Positions 43,452 to 54,489 of a stretch of DNA of 64,000 bases are shown one piece after another. A program made the position numbers and the translations under genes. Source of the DNA: Calendula officinalis (lineage: Eukaryota; Streptophyta; Magnoliopsida; Asterales; Asteraceae); the NCBI GenBank assembly GCA_963853835.1, contig OY970828.1, positions 64,410,861-64,474,860 on the forward strand. Reading direction: 5' to 3'. Each line of letters begins with the position of its first letter. Position 1 is the first letter of the stretch. The notes below the pieces were generated by a model, which ran no database searches, was not told the DNA's origin, and saw only the letters and a list, made by a program, of their open reading frames with translations.

Positions 43452-44753
43452 TTATTGTAAAAGTTGGACTGCTGCAATTGCAGGAATTTTTTCACGCAAT
43501 TTCTGTGTGACAGCAACTCTAACTGTCATCACACTTGCTGCGGGACCCGCTAACCGTACTTTAACAATCGGCTCTTCTATTGACACAAATTCCAGGGTTC
43601 CACCTGCTGCCCCAACAAGATAAGGCCGTATCTCTTCTAGAACCTATTTTATAAAATAAAAAATAAATAAAAAACAGCAATAAACACACAAGCAACAAAC
43701 ACTTAGTGCTTAATTAATAATTAAAAAGCAAAACATACCTTTTCTATATTTTCTTGATTAAGTTCAAGGCCAGTTTCTTCATCTGGTATTGGTTCAACAG
43801 CTACAATTTCAGGAATTTTCTCCATTAAACGCCTTTCAATCCCCAATTTCATGGTTGTTACAGAACTTGGGCATGAACCACAAGCTCCTTGCAGCTTTAA
43901 TCGTACAATGTTTCCATCAATCTCATGTAATGCGACATTTCCACCATCTGCAATTAGATAAGGCCTGACTTCATCCAGTACCTTTTCAATGTTTTCTGCA
44001 GTTAGAGCCAGTTCTACACCTGATTCTGGAGTTGCAACAGCTTTTATAACTGCAACGCAAACATTACTAGACAGTTACAACAGAATTGTTTGTTACACTA
44101 ATGCATAATACATACATATATTTGCAATGTTAAAGATGTTTACGGTATAAACAGAAAGGATGATATCATCTCAAATCTTAGCTCTATGCAACAACAACAA
44201 AAAACCTATGTTTCCAATAAGAGTAGCAATAGAGGAATTTTTGTAAAGTTATTTCGGCCAAGCCTATAAAAGTTTGTTGTTAACCTAACAATGATGATAG
44301 ATATCCATAAGGTTCAATCCATATTGCAGAAAACAATTTCACCAAATTCCTTCATAAATCAAATTCCTTCATAAATCAAATCCCTTATTTTTGAAACTCA
44401 TATTCCAAGTACATGGGCTAAAAGCCTAAAATCAATTACCTTTTCTTTGTTTCACCAGATGAATTCGAACTTTAGATGAGCATGAACCGCCCCTAGCAAC
44501 AGAGATTCGAGTGCCCAAAAATCTAGAAGATATCTGCACATAGTTTCATAAAAATCCAATAAAAATCGTTAATTATACAATAGAAAGCAAAAGCAAAAAC
44601 ATAAACATAACAATTGTAGGTTTACGAAACCTTAGGGTTTGGATTGATCAAGGAATATGAAGTTGAGGACGGGATAGATGAAGAAGAAGAATCGTGAGGT
44701 CTATTGATATAGGAATAAGACGATTGACTCAAAATTACAGCAGCAGTTTGCAT
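43452..44753 (-). CDS. NFU2: Chloroplast NifU-like Fe-S scaffold (NFU2-like), 4 exons
   Basis: Exons on the minus strand: 44631-44753, 44440-44533, 43739-44049 and 43452-43643, all with GT/AG borders, joining in frame to 239 residues plus TAA. The Ser-rich N-terminus (MQTAAVILSQSSYSYINRPH) looks like a plastid transit peptide. The first NFU domain (about 90-160) has the cluster-binding CxxC at Cys129/Cys132 (QGACGSCPSS) after IADGGNVALHEI. The second domain (about 177-239) repeats the fold (VLEEIRPYLVGAAGGTLEFV) but has GPAASVM in place of CxxC, as in plastid NFU1-3. Such proteins assemble Fe-S clusters and pass them to photosystem I and other stromal targets. Length and exon plan fit Arabidopsis NFU2 (about 235 residues). 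NFU1 or NFU3 orthology is less likely but possible. Confidence 0.92.
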
Positions 44754-45458
44754 CTTCTCGATTGTTACTTGAATCTACAACAACAATAATCTGTCAATTT
44801 CTTTCAGGAACGGATTGAAGACGGATTTCTGTTAGGGCTGTTTTTTTGTCGAGGGTTTAAAACGTGATATGTATTCTCGGCGTTTCTGCAGACACCCAAA
44901 TAGCCCACCACTATTGATTTATGTACCAAACCAACAAAATTCAATAAAGTTGTGTTTCAAAAAATATTATTAAAAGAAAAAGAAAATAGAAATTATAAAC
45001 AAGAAATATTTTATTTTGTTATGTTCGTAAATAGAAAGGTCAATATATTTCATTGATTTATGTACCAAACCAACAAAATTCAATAGAGTCGTGTTTCAAA
45101 AAATATTATTAAAAGAAAAAGAACATAGAAATTATAAACAAGAAATATTTTATTTTTTTATGTTCGTAAATAGAAAGGTCAATATATTTCACATTATGTG
45201 ACGGTGGATCTCACATATCCGTAGTATCTTAACCTATATATGCAGGTACATTTGATTAGAGTTTGACAACTCATCCTAATGCAGCTTCCTCATTGGTCCT
45301 TTATTCCACGTGTAATCCCATGATTGGTCAACTATTTTCCTCACAAAGTCAGCAATTCGTTCGCTCGATTAGGCAACAGTTAGTGATTTCCCGATTTTCA
45401 TGGGATTACTATCTCATAACTTTGAATTTACAGCCTGTAATATCTAACAATTTTACCA
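44754..45458. other. NFU2 promoter side with a 139-bp tandem duplication
   Basis: The NFU2 leader probably lies in 44754-44880. A 139-bp unit starting ATTGATTTATGTACCAAACC occurs at 44913-45051 and again at 45052-45190 with only a few differences (AATAAAGTTG/AATAGAGTCG, GAAAATAG/GAACATAG, TTTTGTTA/TTTTTTTA). No gene seen. Confidence 0.8.
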
Positions 45459-45745
45459 GATTGATTCTTAACATTAATTAAAATAAAATACATCTAAATC
45501 CGTAACAAGGCAATATCCTATTATAATTACAGGATCTTTTGAGATCTAACAAATTTACGAGATTGATTCTTAACATTAATTACAATTAAATACGTCTAAA
45601 TCCGTAACATAACCAATATCCTTTATCCTATTATAAATACCGATTCTTTTGAAATCCCAATCAACTAACTTTTTGAAATATTTAAAAGATTGATTCTTAA
45701 CCTCAAATACAATTATAATTCCCTAACGGATTTAGACGTATTACC
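45459..45745. repeat. Imperfect ~110-bp repeat, about 2.5 copies
   Basis: GATTGATTCTTAACATTAAT with following AAATAC(A/G)TCTAAATCCGTAAC and CAATATCCTATTAT recurs at about 45459, 45560 and 45690. The last copy is degraded and followed by the same GGATTTAGACGTATT words inverted. Confidence 0.65.
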
Positions 45746-48700
45746 TAATCTATTGCATTTTTTTCGGGAGCACAATAACTATACACCCCCATATAAACCG
45801 TGCAAATATCAATAAAAACTTACAAGTTTCATCCCCTGCATCACCAATCTCTGCCCAACGCTGAAGGTACATATTCAACTTTTGTTTGCTTCCTACGTCA
45901 TAAATATACCTACAATTGAATTGGGTTAAAAAAATTTCTTCTTCCATAAATCAAATAATTCCGCTTCATACCTCATATGATTTTACATATTAAGTTCTTA
46001 ATATAATTTTTACGATCTTGCAGGGAAATTTTGCTCTGAAAGACAAACAAAGGCCTTCAATTGACAGGTATTTTATATATACGATTTTAAAAAACCATAT
46101 CACCTGGTAAACAATATTACTTTGTAATTAACATATCATATAAGAGATCATATAATACCTTGGTAGGATCAATATTATCTTTCATGCTGTATTTTCAATA
46201 TAACCCTCTATATTCTGCAGCCAAGCAGTTCTCACAATGCAGCCAAACAGTTGACTGTAAAAGTCAAACTCGCACAACCTAAATATCAATTTCAAAAAAA
46301 TTGATTTATTAGACGAAACGTAGCCAATCAGATCAGTTTAACTTTTAAAGTCAAACTGTTTGGCTATATCCAGTCAACTCATAAAATTATTTTTGAAATT
46401 CTTTTAACATTTAATAGTCAAATTGTTTGACTGCATATAATTTAAACAATTTGACTATATGCAGTCAAACAGTTTGACTTTAAAAATCAATAGGCCCAAC
46501 CTATCAAATCAATATGATGAAAATAGTTTTTTTGATTATTTAAATACGTGGAGAAAGATGTAAATTAAAAAATAAGCAACTATTTTAATAATATTGAGTT
46601 TTACAGTTTCACTATATGCATTAGCATCACTATATCCAGTCAAACAGTTTCACTATATGCATTTTCATCACTAAATATATGTTAAACTTTCTGATGAAAA
46701 ATTAAATGGATTTTTAAATTTACCATAACTAACTCCAAAAGATTAAGAAAATAGTACGTACTTTGAATTTCTCCACCATTATATAACCAACTTTTCTGAA
46801 TTTCTGAATATGCCATACAATTACAGAAAAATTATTCATCCCATTTGCAAAAATAGTCGTTCCATCTTCTTCGATCTACAAACAAATCAAGATAAGTGTT
46901 CTTCTTAAAATATTTGTATTGAAATAAACTGATTCAATAAATTTTCAATTTTTAAGGAGGTGTAAAACACGTACATGTGCTAACGATCCATTTGCAAAAT
47001 CTGTTTTCATTTGGTGCAGCAAATAACAAAAATTTTATACCACTCATCGCATGAAGCCTGCATAACAACGAAATTAACTTATTGCTCATTCGGAAAAACT
47101 GCTGTTTAAGTAATTGTGCAACACTGAAATTCCAGGTATGTTTTATATTTTCAGAATAGTTTATATTTTTAATTATTTTAAATCTGATTATGAACTCATC
47201 CCGTGGCAGTAAGATGTGTTGTAGAATATAGTGTTTTTAAGTGTTTATGTTGTGGATTTTGAATTGTTCATAGGACTGCTCGAGTAAAATTATGGGCTAA
47301 ACTATTTAATAAAAAAACCTTCTTGAAAATCATTATAATTGCTATGTATTAGTTACTTTTATATAATTGTTTTAGCAAGCTTTCAAGCCTGATTAAATGT
47401 ACAATTAGAAGACTCACCTCTACCCCATCCGCACCTTTGCGATTTCAGCTTTCAAAGTTTCTACCTCAGGTCCCACTCCATGCTTAAAAATATTAAGAAC
47501 GGTAAGTAAAATTAACTTTTTGTTTAAATTAGGAAAAATATTAGTAACAATTTTGTCACAATGTAGTCATAAGGGTCCTGCCTGCAAATCAAGTTAAAGC
47601 CTAACGCAATTTATATTAGATCACACACAATTTGAAATTATTCCTAACGAGTAATTCAAGTTAAATCTGAAATTCTTGCTAACGAACTTGACCCAAACCC
47701 TAATTTTCGCCCCTAAATCCTAACCCAATTTATATTGGATCACACACAATTTCGAATTAACATAACCAAATCACCTGTAGAGAATTAATCTATCAACAAA
47801 GGAATTGTAAACTTACAAGGCCTCGCAAATCGATCGACTGGTCCAGACATCGGTTCCTCATTATGTAATAATACTCAACAATTAGAACAAGCTTCTCTCC
47901 TTAACGATCAATTGACAAAGAACAGCTGCAATGGCTTCAAACCCCCTAAACTCAAAGCTTTAATTCAACAATTCTTGAAATACATCGCCCGTCGGATTCA
48001 AATCATCAATTTGAACCACCGAAAGAAACCTCTGGATCCGTTCATTTCCGTTATCTAAATTTTTTCGTTATCTGAATAAAAATTATAAACATCTAAATAG
48101 CCCATGACACCATTTTAGTTTTTGACATGTGGGCTTTGCGATTGGGCTGCTTTTGACACTTCTGCATAGCCCAACAATTCCTTTTAACATTGTCCTTTTT
48201 TACATTATATCTGTTTTAAGTATTTAATGGACTCATTTCTTAAATTATTTATTAGGTTTATAATTTTATAAAGTCTTAGTTTATTACATTAACTCTCAAA
48301 ATATGAAACTTTTTGTTTAAAAATCGAAACTAATTGTATAATTATTTTTTATATATTGCGTAGGTCCATCATTTAATAAATTAAAGTTATTTTGTGCATA
48401 CAAATTTTATTGTTAATCATATTCTGCTTATTTATTAATTATTAATAATTAATTGACGTAGGTCCACCGTTAAATATGTTTTATCAAAATAGCCCTTCTA
48501 TTAATGGAATATTCACAACACCACCTTCTACCAAAACACAATTTGCTCCGATTGCAACTTCTAAAACACAATTTTCTTCTTATTTCGTTTGTAAATTTTA
48601 TGTAACATTTCTTAATGTATCGATTTTTCTACCAATTCATCATTACAGCTACAGCATTTGTCATTTATAAAATTATTAATATTTGTTGGGATTTTTCTAC

Positions 48701-48749
48701 ATACTAAATTTTGAAGCATACCCGCCCATCGGGCGGGTTATGTAGCTAG
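45746..48749. mobile_element. AT-rich block ending in a third Helitron 3' terminus
   Basis: The right end CCCGCCCATCGGGCGGG (48721-48737; 7-bp GC arms) followed by TTATGTAG and CTAG (48746-48749) before T is a Helitron 3' terminus of a family different from elements 1 and 2. The 5' end was not located, so the start given is a working limit. Inside are minus-strand exon-like stretches I could not identify (about 45790-45947, YIYDVGSKQKLNMYLQRWAE; about 46760-46880, EEDGTTIFANGMNNFSVIVW), possibly captured gene pieces, and a palindrome cluster at 46.2-46.7 kb. Confidence 0.5.
46210..46680. repeat. Cluster of AGTCAAAC / GTTTGACT palindromic words
   Basis: AGTCAAACAGTTTGACT at 46463-46479 is a perfect palindrome around one base. 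Variants (GCAGCCAAACAGTTGACTG, TCAAACTGTTTGGCT, TCAAATTGTTTGACTGCAT, CCAGTCAAACAGTTTCAC) recur about eight times in 470 bp, often with ATATGCA beside them. Confidence 0.8.
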
Positions 48750-49144
48750 TACTTGTATATACTAGGAACCTCAAAATATTTTCACAGAGTTGTTGACTTT
48801 TAGTACCATACAACTCACAAATGACTTCGGCAAAACTTGGTGGATCATTTTTACGACAACGCAAATGACGACGATACTAATGTTGAAGACGAATAATACT
48901 TTATATTTAATGCAATGTAATTTCTATTTTTGTTAAAATATTGTTTTCATGTTTCAAAAATAAATAAAAATCAAATAGTGACGAGTAAATTTAAATGGTA
49001 TGGTGATGTGGTAAGAACTTACTGTAAAATGATATAATGGAGTTGTTAATGTCACGTATAATAAGTTGTAAAAAAAAGTGTAGTTTACACCGTACCAATA
49101 AAGATGATTAGCCCTTTGATTTGCACAGCAAGTGAATACCCTTA
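48750..49144. other. Intergenic spacer
   Basis: AT-rich, no gene seen. The open frame 48954-49307 (-) runs into the LINE and has no signature. Confidence 0.5.
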
Positions 49145-49267
49145 TTTTTTTTTTTGAACTGCAAAAAACATCTAACGACACATGAGCTTCGACAAAGTCA
49201 TCATCTGCCCCGAAGACCCCCACGGAAATAAAATTAATAAAAGAGACATGGCGAGAAGCTAGGAAAC

Positions 49268-49753
49268 TGTCAGGATCGAATAACTCGAACAAGTTATTTA
49301 GAAACACAGATCTACTAACAAGAGAAGTTACAACGGATTAACACTCTTGTTATTTGATTATGAACAATGAAAAAATGTAACTGAATAAGAACAATAATAA
49401 GAACACAGTTATCACAAAAAACTTCAATGTATATTGATTATATCGAACAATACACACGTACATTTACAATTCGTAAGGAACTATTTATAATAGTCCTTGA
49501 AGCCTAAACTATTAACCTAGTTATTTTAGGATACGATTACAATTGAATTACAAAAGATAAACATTCTATAACTAACTCTACTAGAATCTCGGATACGATC
49601 TGTTCTTTAATCGTCATCAGTAGTAAACTTGATCGTCAGTAGTATATCCAAGATCAGTAGTAACAATGCTTTTCTGCCCCATCAGTACTAACTTTCAGAA
49701 TCGTTGATCAGTACTAACTGCAGCATCAGTACTAGAATGTTTATATCCCAACA
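49268..49753 (-). repeat. 3' LTR of the Copia element
   Basis: 486 bp. Sense strand starts TGTTGGGATATAAACATTCT and ends ATTCGATCCTGACA. Sense-strand U3 holds several TACTACTGATC-type words. Confidence 0.95.
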
Positions 49754-49766
49754 ATCTCCCCCTAAA
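49754..49766 (-). other. Polypurine tract of the Copia element
   Basis: Sense TTTAGGGGGAGAT immediately before the 3' LTR. This is the primer for plus-strand DNA synthesis, in canonical form. Confidence 0.93.
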
Positions 49767-49803
49767 CTTGTTAATTCACTTTTAATTAACCAAGTTTCTT
49801 CTC

Positions 49804-51329
49804 TTATTCTTCCTTCTTCTTTTGTTCTTCTAAGAAAGCAGCTCTTCTTTGATCACCTTCTAATGTCTGTTTGTTTTGTTGTTTTCTTTGTGCAATAATG
49901 TATTTACTGTTTCTTTTCACAAAGTAATTGTATTTTTCTTGAAACATAGCAAGATCATGAGGTCTCATAAATGAACATGTGGTGATCTGAAACATTGTTT
50001 CTGCTGAGTGTGGATACTCTCTTTCTTATAAGTATAGTTCACACTTTTTGCTTTTTCTTTCAAAGAAGTACATGTTTACTGTTGGTAGCACATTTCAAGC
50101 ATAAACATTTTCTTTAGTTGTAAAATTTCCAGGATAGTTGTCTGGATAGAAAGCAACATCAATCATTTGAGTTAAGTATCCAGCTCCTGAGTTTCTCCAT
50201 GACTTCCTTGTCATCCTTGATTTACCAATAATTAGTACTTTAATAATATCACTTCTGGTACAGGACATAACCATTGGTTTCCAAGCTTTAAATCTCTGAG
50301 TTGTTTTGTCTTCTCTTATAATTTCTATGACCTCATCAACAACTCTCCAATTGATAATTGGATTATCTTGTAGACGAGCAACAGGAAGATCAAGTACTTA
50401 TATATCTTGTTTAATTTTCTTCCTTCATTCTGTTTCAGTTTCAATTTCTTTCCTCCTTTTAGAAGGCTTTGAAGATTCACCAGACATTGGTGTTCTGGAG
50501 ATTACAATTTTGGGATCAATCTCAACTAATACTTTATCCTTTTCTTCTTCTTTTTCAGATTCTGCTAATTCCCTCTTTTTGGCAGTACAATATTTATCTA
50601 CTATTGTTATCATTTTCATTCTGCCAAAGGACTTAGCACTATGACCTTTTGATTTTAAGTAATCAATCATTTTAGTCTTCTGTCAAATATTTCATATGGT
50701 AGGTCTGCTTTTTCTCTTTTGCATTCAGCCACAAGATCTTCAAGACAATTCAGATGTTCTTCTTCTATTTTTCTTTGTTTATTGAATTCTGCTTGTTGAT
50801 CTTCTACCAGGAATTCTTCAATCTCTTGAATAACCGCATTCTTTAATTTTTCTTCTTCAGCTTTTCTTTTGTCTTCAAGAGCTTGAGTTTTAGCAACCTT
50901 CCTCAGATACCTCATTCAGTTCACCTTCCACTTATCTTGCTTTGCAGGTCTAACACAATTTATCTTATTTACCATATGGTGACCTAAAGCTCTGTGTGGG
51001 TAGTCATCATCAAACTTATCTTTTCCTCTACCAACACACACAAATGGTGGAGTGTACTTCATGTCAACAACTTCTGTTATGGTTATTGATGGAGAAAACT
51101 TGCGAATTCTGTTCATTGGAAGTATCTTAGGGTGAGGAGGAAGTGCACATTCATCTACTTCATCCCAATTCACATTATCATCAATGTCAGGTATGATAAG
51201 TGGTTGTAGTTCTGGAGTTGGAGGCCTTGGGATGATCACAGCTGGTACAAGGACTTCTGGTATTTCTTCATCTTCAGTAGTAACCAAGGTAGTTACTACT
51301 GGTGTTGTTTCTGTTGTATATACCACCAA
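49804..51329 (-). pseudogene. Broken C-terminal continuation of the Copia extra ORF
   Basis: Downstream of the 628-residue frame, four shorter minus-strand frames (50916-51329, 50667-50915, 50425-50670, 49804-49995) continue in the same charged style. They include Thr/Val-rich TTETTPVVTTLVTT, NWDEVDECALPPHPKILPMN, Lys/Glu-rich coiled-coil-like EDKRKAEEEKLKN, and RAAFLEEQKKKEE. Frameshifts and stops separate them, so the original protein was probably over 1000 residues. Confidence 0.65.
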
Positions 51330-51379
51330 CTGTTGTGAGGAGTCTACTACTGGTGAGGTTGTTGTTGTAGTTACTACTG

Positions 51380-53266
51380 CTAGGGCATCAGTAGTAGAAT
51401 GCTAGTTTCTGTTGTTGGGACATTTACTACTGGTATTTCTTCTTCTGCAATGGGATCAGTAGTAACAACATCTTGTTCCTTGGTATCAGTAATATCCATA
51501 GGATCAGTAGTTTCTATGACTTCAGTAGTAACTGGAGAATGTACTTGTTCTGCTGTTGGGGATTGATTTGTAGACACAAATACATCTTCGTCCATACTTT
51601 TTACTCCTCTGTACAGGTCTTCACCATAACTTTGACCTGTTTCATCATGAGCCTCTTTAAGATTTAAGAGGGAGGCAGCTACTGCTGCTATTGAATCATC
51701 AAGCATTCCTTGGATTTGATATTTCTCCCCCTTAGTGATCTCAACTTGTTGAGCCTCACTATTTTCAACCTTTTTCTGTAATTTTCTGATGATAGTAGAT
51801 TGTCTTTGAAGCCTGTACTCGAACCTCTTTTGTCTTCTGTTTAGAGTATTGATGTAATGCTTCATGTAGCTCATGGTTTTTCCTTGATTGTTCAAAAGTT
51901 CCAGGCAATGTTGTAAAGTGGTTTTAATGTTTTCCTTCCTATCCGTCAATTTTGTTGGTTTAATACTGCCCTCAACCCCTTTGGGTGGATCATTGGGCTC
52001 ATTTGGTACATTGGTTTGAAGGTTTTCCATCCTATCCGTCAATTCAATTTGTTGCACTCTACCCTCATCACTTCTAGGTGATGAAATGAGTTGTTTAGAT
52101 ACTCTCTTTTTCCTAGAAGAAGCAGTAGTATCCCCCCTTGTGGTTTCTTGGCACCGGGGTCCTCTTAGTGCTGCCTCAAAAGATGAGTCATCACTTAGAG
52201 TTGCCGAGGTCTGGGTCCTAATGATGTTCTCACTAGCCTGTGCACCCACCTTTGGGGCATCAGTAGTGAGATCCCTTTCCTCATGCCCTCTCTCCTCCTT
52301 GGAGGACAACTCTTGGAGTCTGGGGTCTGACTCAATTGGTCCCCTGGTGTCCTTTAAGGAAGTTTTCTTCCTTTTATAAGTTTTGGAAACTTGTTTGGCT
52401 AATGGTTGGTCTTCCCCAGTGTGAAGAGTAGCACTCTGAGGATTAATTTCATGTACCTGGGACACATTCAGGACATCTGTTTGTGTAGGTAATTGAGTGG
52501 ACTGTTTGGATTGTGTTTGGGCTGTATTTAGTGGTGGAGTTGGTTGGGGTTCAATGGGGTGACTTGAACCTTCTCCAATTGGAGGTTGATCACAGATGAT
52601 ATTCTTTGGAGTTGAAAGATTTTGAATTTCACAGTTAAAAATGTGTGTAAGGAATCTTGGATACATTAAAAATTTTGAAGATGATAGATTAGCAAGCATT
52701 CCTTCAAAAATCATGTTTGAAAAATTGAATACTTGGCCTGTGCACAAACAAACAACAGCAGATGCTATTGATTTGTTGAACTCATTCCATGTACTCTTTT
52801 TGGGAGAGATACAATGTTGAATAGTATGAACAAGAAATTTCCATTGGGGTGAGCGAAGACCTTTTTGAAAAGTGACTATGTACAGTCTTCCCTCATACCC
52901 CATGTTTTTAAGAGTTTCAACAAGATCCTCTTTAGGAAGTGAAAACATACCTGATTCATCATTCAGTTGTAGATGTTGTCTTATGGATTGTTCTGTGATG
53001 ATGATATCCCTTCCATCTACTCTGGATTTGATTTTAGACATATTTGCATCTTCAATCCTTTCAGCGTTTTCCCAGAAGTGAACAAGGTTTTGTTCATAGG
53101 CTTTGGGATTGACAGTCAGAGCAAATTTGATGTATGAGTTATTCAAGAACATGACTATAGGACGAAAATCCTTTGTTCCATCGGGATTTCTTAAGAATGC
53201 ACACATATTGTGAAATTCCGAGTATTTGAGATCTGTTTTTACTTCCAGAGGTTTTAGTGTAGCCAT
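51380..53266 (-). CDS. Copia extra ORF downstream of pol (628 residues, function unknown)
   Basis: Starts MATLKPLEVKTDLKYSEFHN. The N-terminal ~215 residues look folded (HFWENAERIEDANMSKIK, KWKFLVHTIQHCISPKKSTW, FNFSNMIFEGMLANLSSSKF). This resembles the conserved N-domain of ORFs found between pol and the 3' LTR of Sire-type Copia elements, which some authors call envelope-like. A disordered Ser/Thr/Gln-rich middle follows, then a coiled coil at about 455-510 (LNRRQKRFEYRLQRQSTIIR, KLQKKVENSEAQQ), then a Thr-rich tail with TTDP words. I see no signal peptide or transmembrane segment in this frame, so an envelope role is not supported by sequence. This stretch is open, but the original C-terminus is cut off by a frameshift. 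Confidence 0.75.
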   Translation of the reverse strand: MATLKPLEVKTDLKYSEFHNMCAFLRNPDGTKDFRPIVMFLNNSYIKFALTVNPKAYEQNLVHFWENAERIEDANMSKIKSRVDGRDIIITEQSIRQHLQLNDESGMFSLPKEDLVETLKNMGYEGRLYIVTFQKGLRSPQWKFLVHTIQHCISPKKSTWNEFNKSIASAVVCLCTGQVFNFSNMIFEGMLANLSSSKFLMYPRFLTHIFNCEIQNLSTPKNIICDQPPIGEGSSHPIEPQPTPPLNTAQTQSKQSTQLPTQTDVLNVSQVHEINPQSATLHTGEDQPLAKQVSKTYKRKKTSLKDTRGPIESDPRLQELSSKEERGHEERDLTTDAPKVGAQASENIIRTQTSATLSDDSSFEAALRGPRCQETTRGDTTASSRKKRVSKQLISSPRSDEGRVQQIELTDRMENLQTNVPNEPNDPPKGVEGSIKPTKLTDRKENIKTTLQHCLELLNNQGKTMSYMKHYINTLNRRQKRFEYRLQRQSTIIRKLQKKVENSEAQQVEITKGEKYQIQGMLDDSIAAVAASLLNLKEAHDETGQSYGEDLYRGVKSMDEDVFVSTNQSPTAEQVHSPVTTEVIETTDPMDITDTKEQDVVTTDPIAEEEIPVVNVPTTETSILLLMP

Positions 53267-53775
53267 TTGTATGTTCTTGATCTTGAAATTGATGTTAGGT
53301 TGTTGATTTCAGAGAGAGTTTGATCGTTTGAGTGATTTGTAAAATGAATTTCGTTGTTACTGATGCAGGGTTTTGATCGAGATTTGCAGAGTTTAGGGTT
53401 TATCGTAGGGTTTATCGAATCGAGGTGTGGATAATGCTAAACTAATCACTTTCAGCTATTTATATTTTTCGAATTAACCTGCAAAAGGACCGAAATACCC
53501 TTCGAATCATAACCCAACGGCTATTTTCATGGGAGTTAGTATGGTAAAATGTCGTATTTTACAAATAACGGTCGATCAGTAGTAACTAAGTATCAGTAGT
53601 AGAAACGTCAGTAGTAACTGTTGTTTTTATACTTGACCTAATTCTAAAGAACAACCCTATCAGTACTAAATTGTTCATGCAACTCATAGTCAGTAGTAAT
53701 GAAGAACCAGTAATAAAACATACTTTTAAATGTAGATATTGTACAAACACTTTACATATAATTTTGATAATGAAA
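53267..53775 (-). other. Spacer between RNase H and the extra ORF
   Basis: About 500 bp of non-coding DNA with repeated CAGTAGTAAC/GTTACTACTG words (53570-53720). Probably the leader or promoter/splice region for the downstream ORF. No splice site could be assigned. Confidence 0.5.
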
Positions 53776-54426
53776 TTAAGTTATTAAAATCATTCCAATA
53801 CTGCTAACCAAGAAACTGAATCTTCCTACATCAAATGCTTTTGTAAAAAGATCGGCTAATTGATTGTCAGTATGAATTTTCTCTACTTTTATTGATTTCT
53901 TTTCATTACAATCCCTTATAAAGTGAAATCTTATTTCAATATGTTTGGTTTTTGAATGTTTTACTGGATTATTCACTATACTGATAGAACTTTGATTATC
54001 AATAAAAATATGAGTTTTAAGAATAGAGATACCAAAGTCTAGGAGTTTATTTTGAATCCATAGAACTTGAGCACAGCAGGCAGATGCAGCTACATACTCT
54101 GCTTCAGCATTTGATGTTGAAACATTGGTTTGTTTCTTGTATTGCCATGACACCAATCTTGATCCAAAAAATTGACATCCACCAGTAGTAGATTTTCTGT
54201 CTTGACATTCACCACCATAATCGCTATCTGTGTATGCTATGAGTTCAAATGGTGAGTCATGTGGATACCAAAGCCCAAGAGAAGGTTTTCGCTTCAAGTA
54301 TCTAAAGATTCTTTTGGCAGCATGCAAGTGTAGTTCCTTAGGTCTTGCTTGATACCTGGCACATACACAAACACTATACATAATGTCAGTTCTTGATGCA
54401 GTTAAATACATTAAAGAGCCTATCAT
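53776..54426 (-). pseudogene. Copia RNase H domain and pol C-terminus
   Basis: MIGSLMYLTASRTDIMYSVC, YTDSDYGGECQDRKSTTGG, then NAEAEYVAASACCAQVLWIQ and HIEIRFHFIRDC. This is the Copia RNase H region with its conserved acidic residues (D in TDSDY, E in AEAEY). It is in the same frame as the RT fragment upstream but separated by a stop at about 54490. Confidence 0.93.
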
Positions 54427-54489
54427 TGATCTATGAAGATGTTCATCTACATCCTCCCCCTCAACATCATGATGTAGGTTTTTGTGAGT

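Noticed and set aside
45263..45481. 72-residue frame after the tandem duplication
   Set aside because: AT-rich, no motif, overlaps the degenerate 110-bp repeat.
50306..50644. 112-residue plus-strand Ser/Leu-rich frame
   Set aside because: It is antisense to the Lys/Glu-rich continuation of the Copia extra ORF, so its Ser/Leu/Phe richness is a strand shadow.
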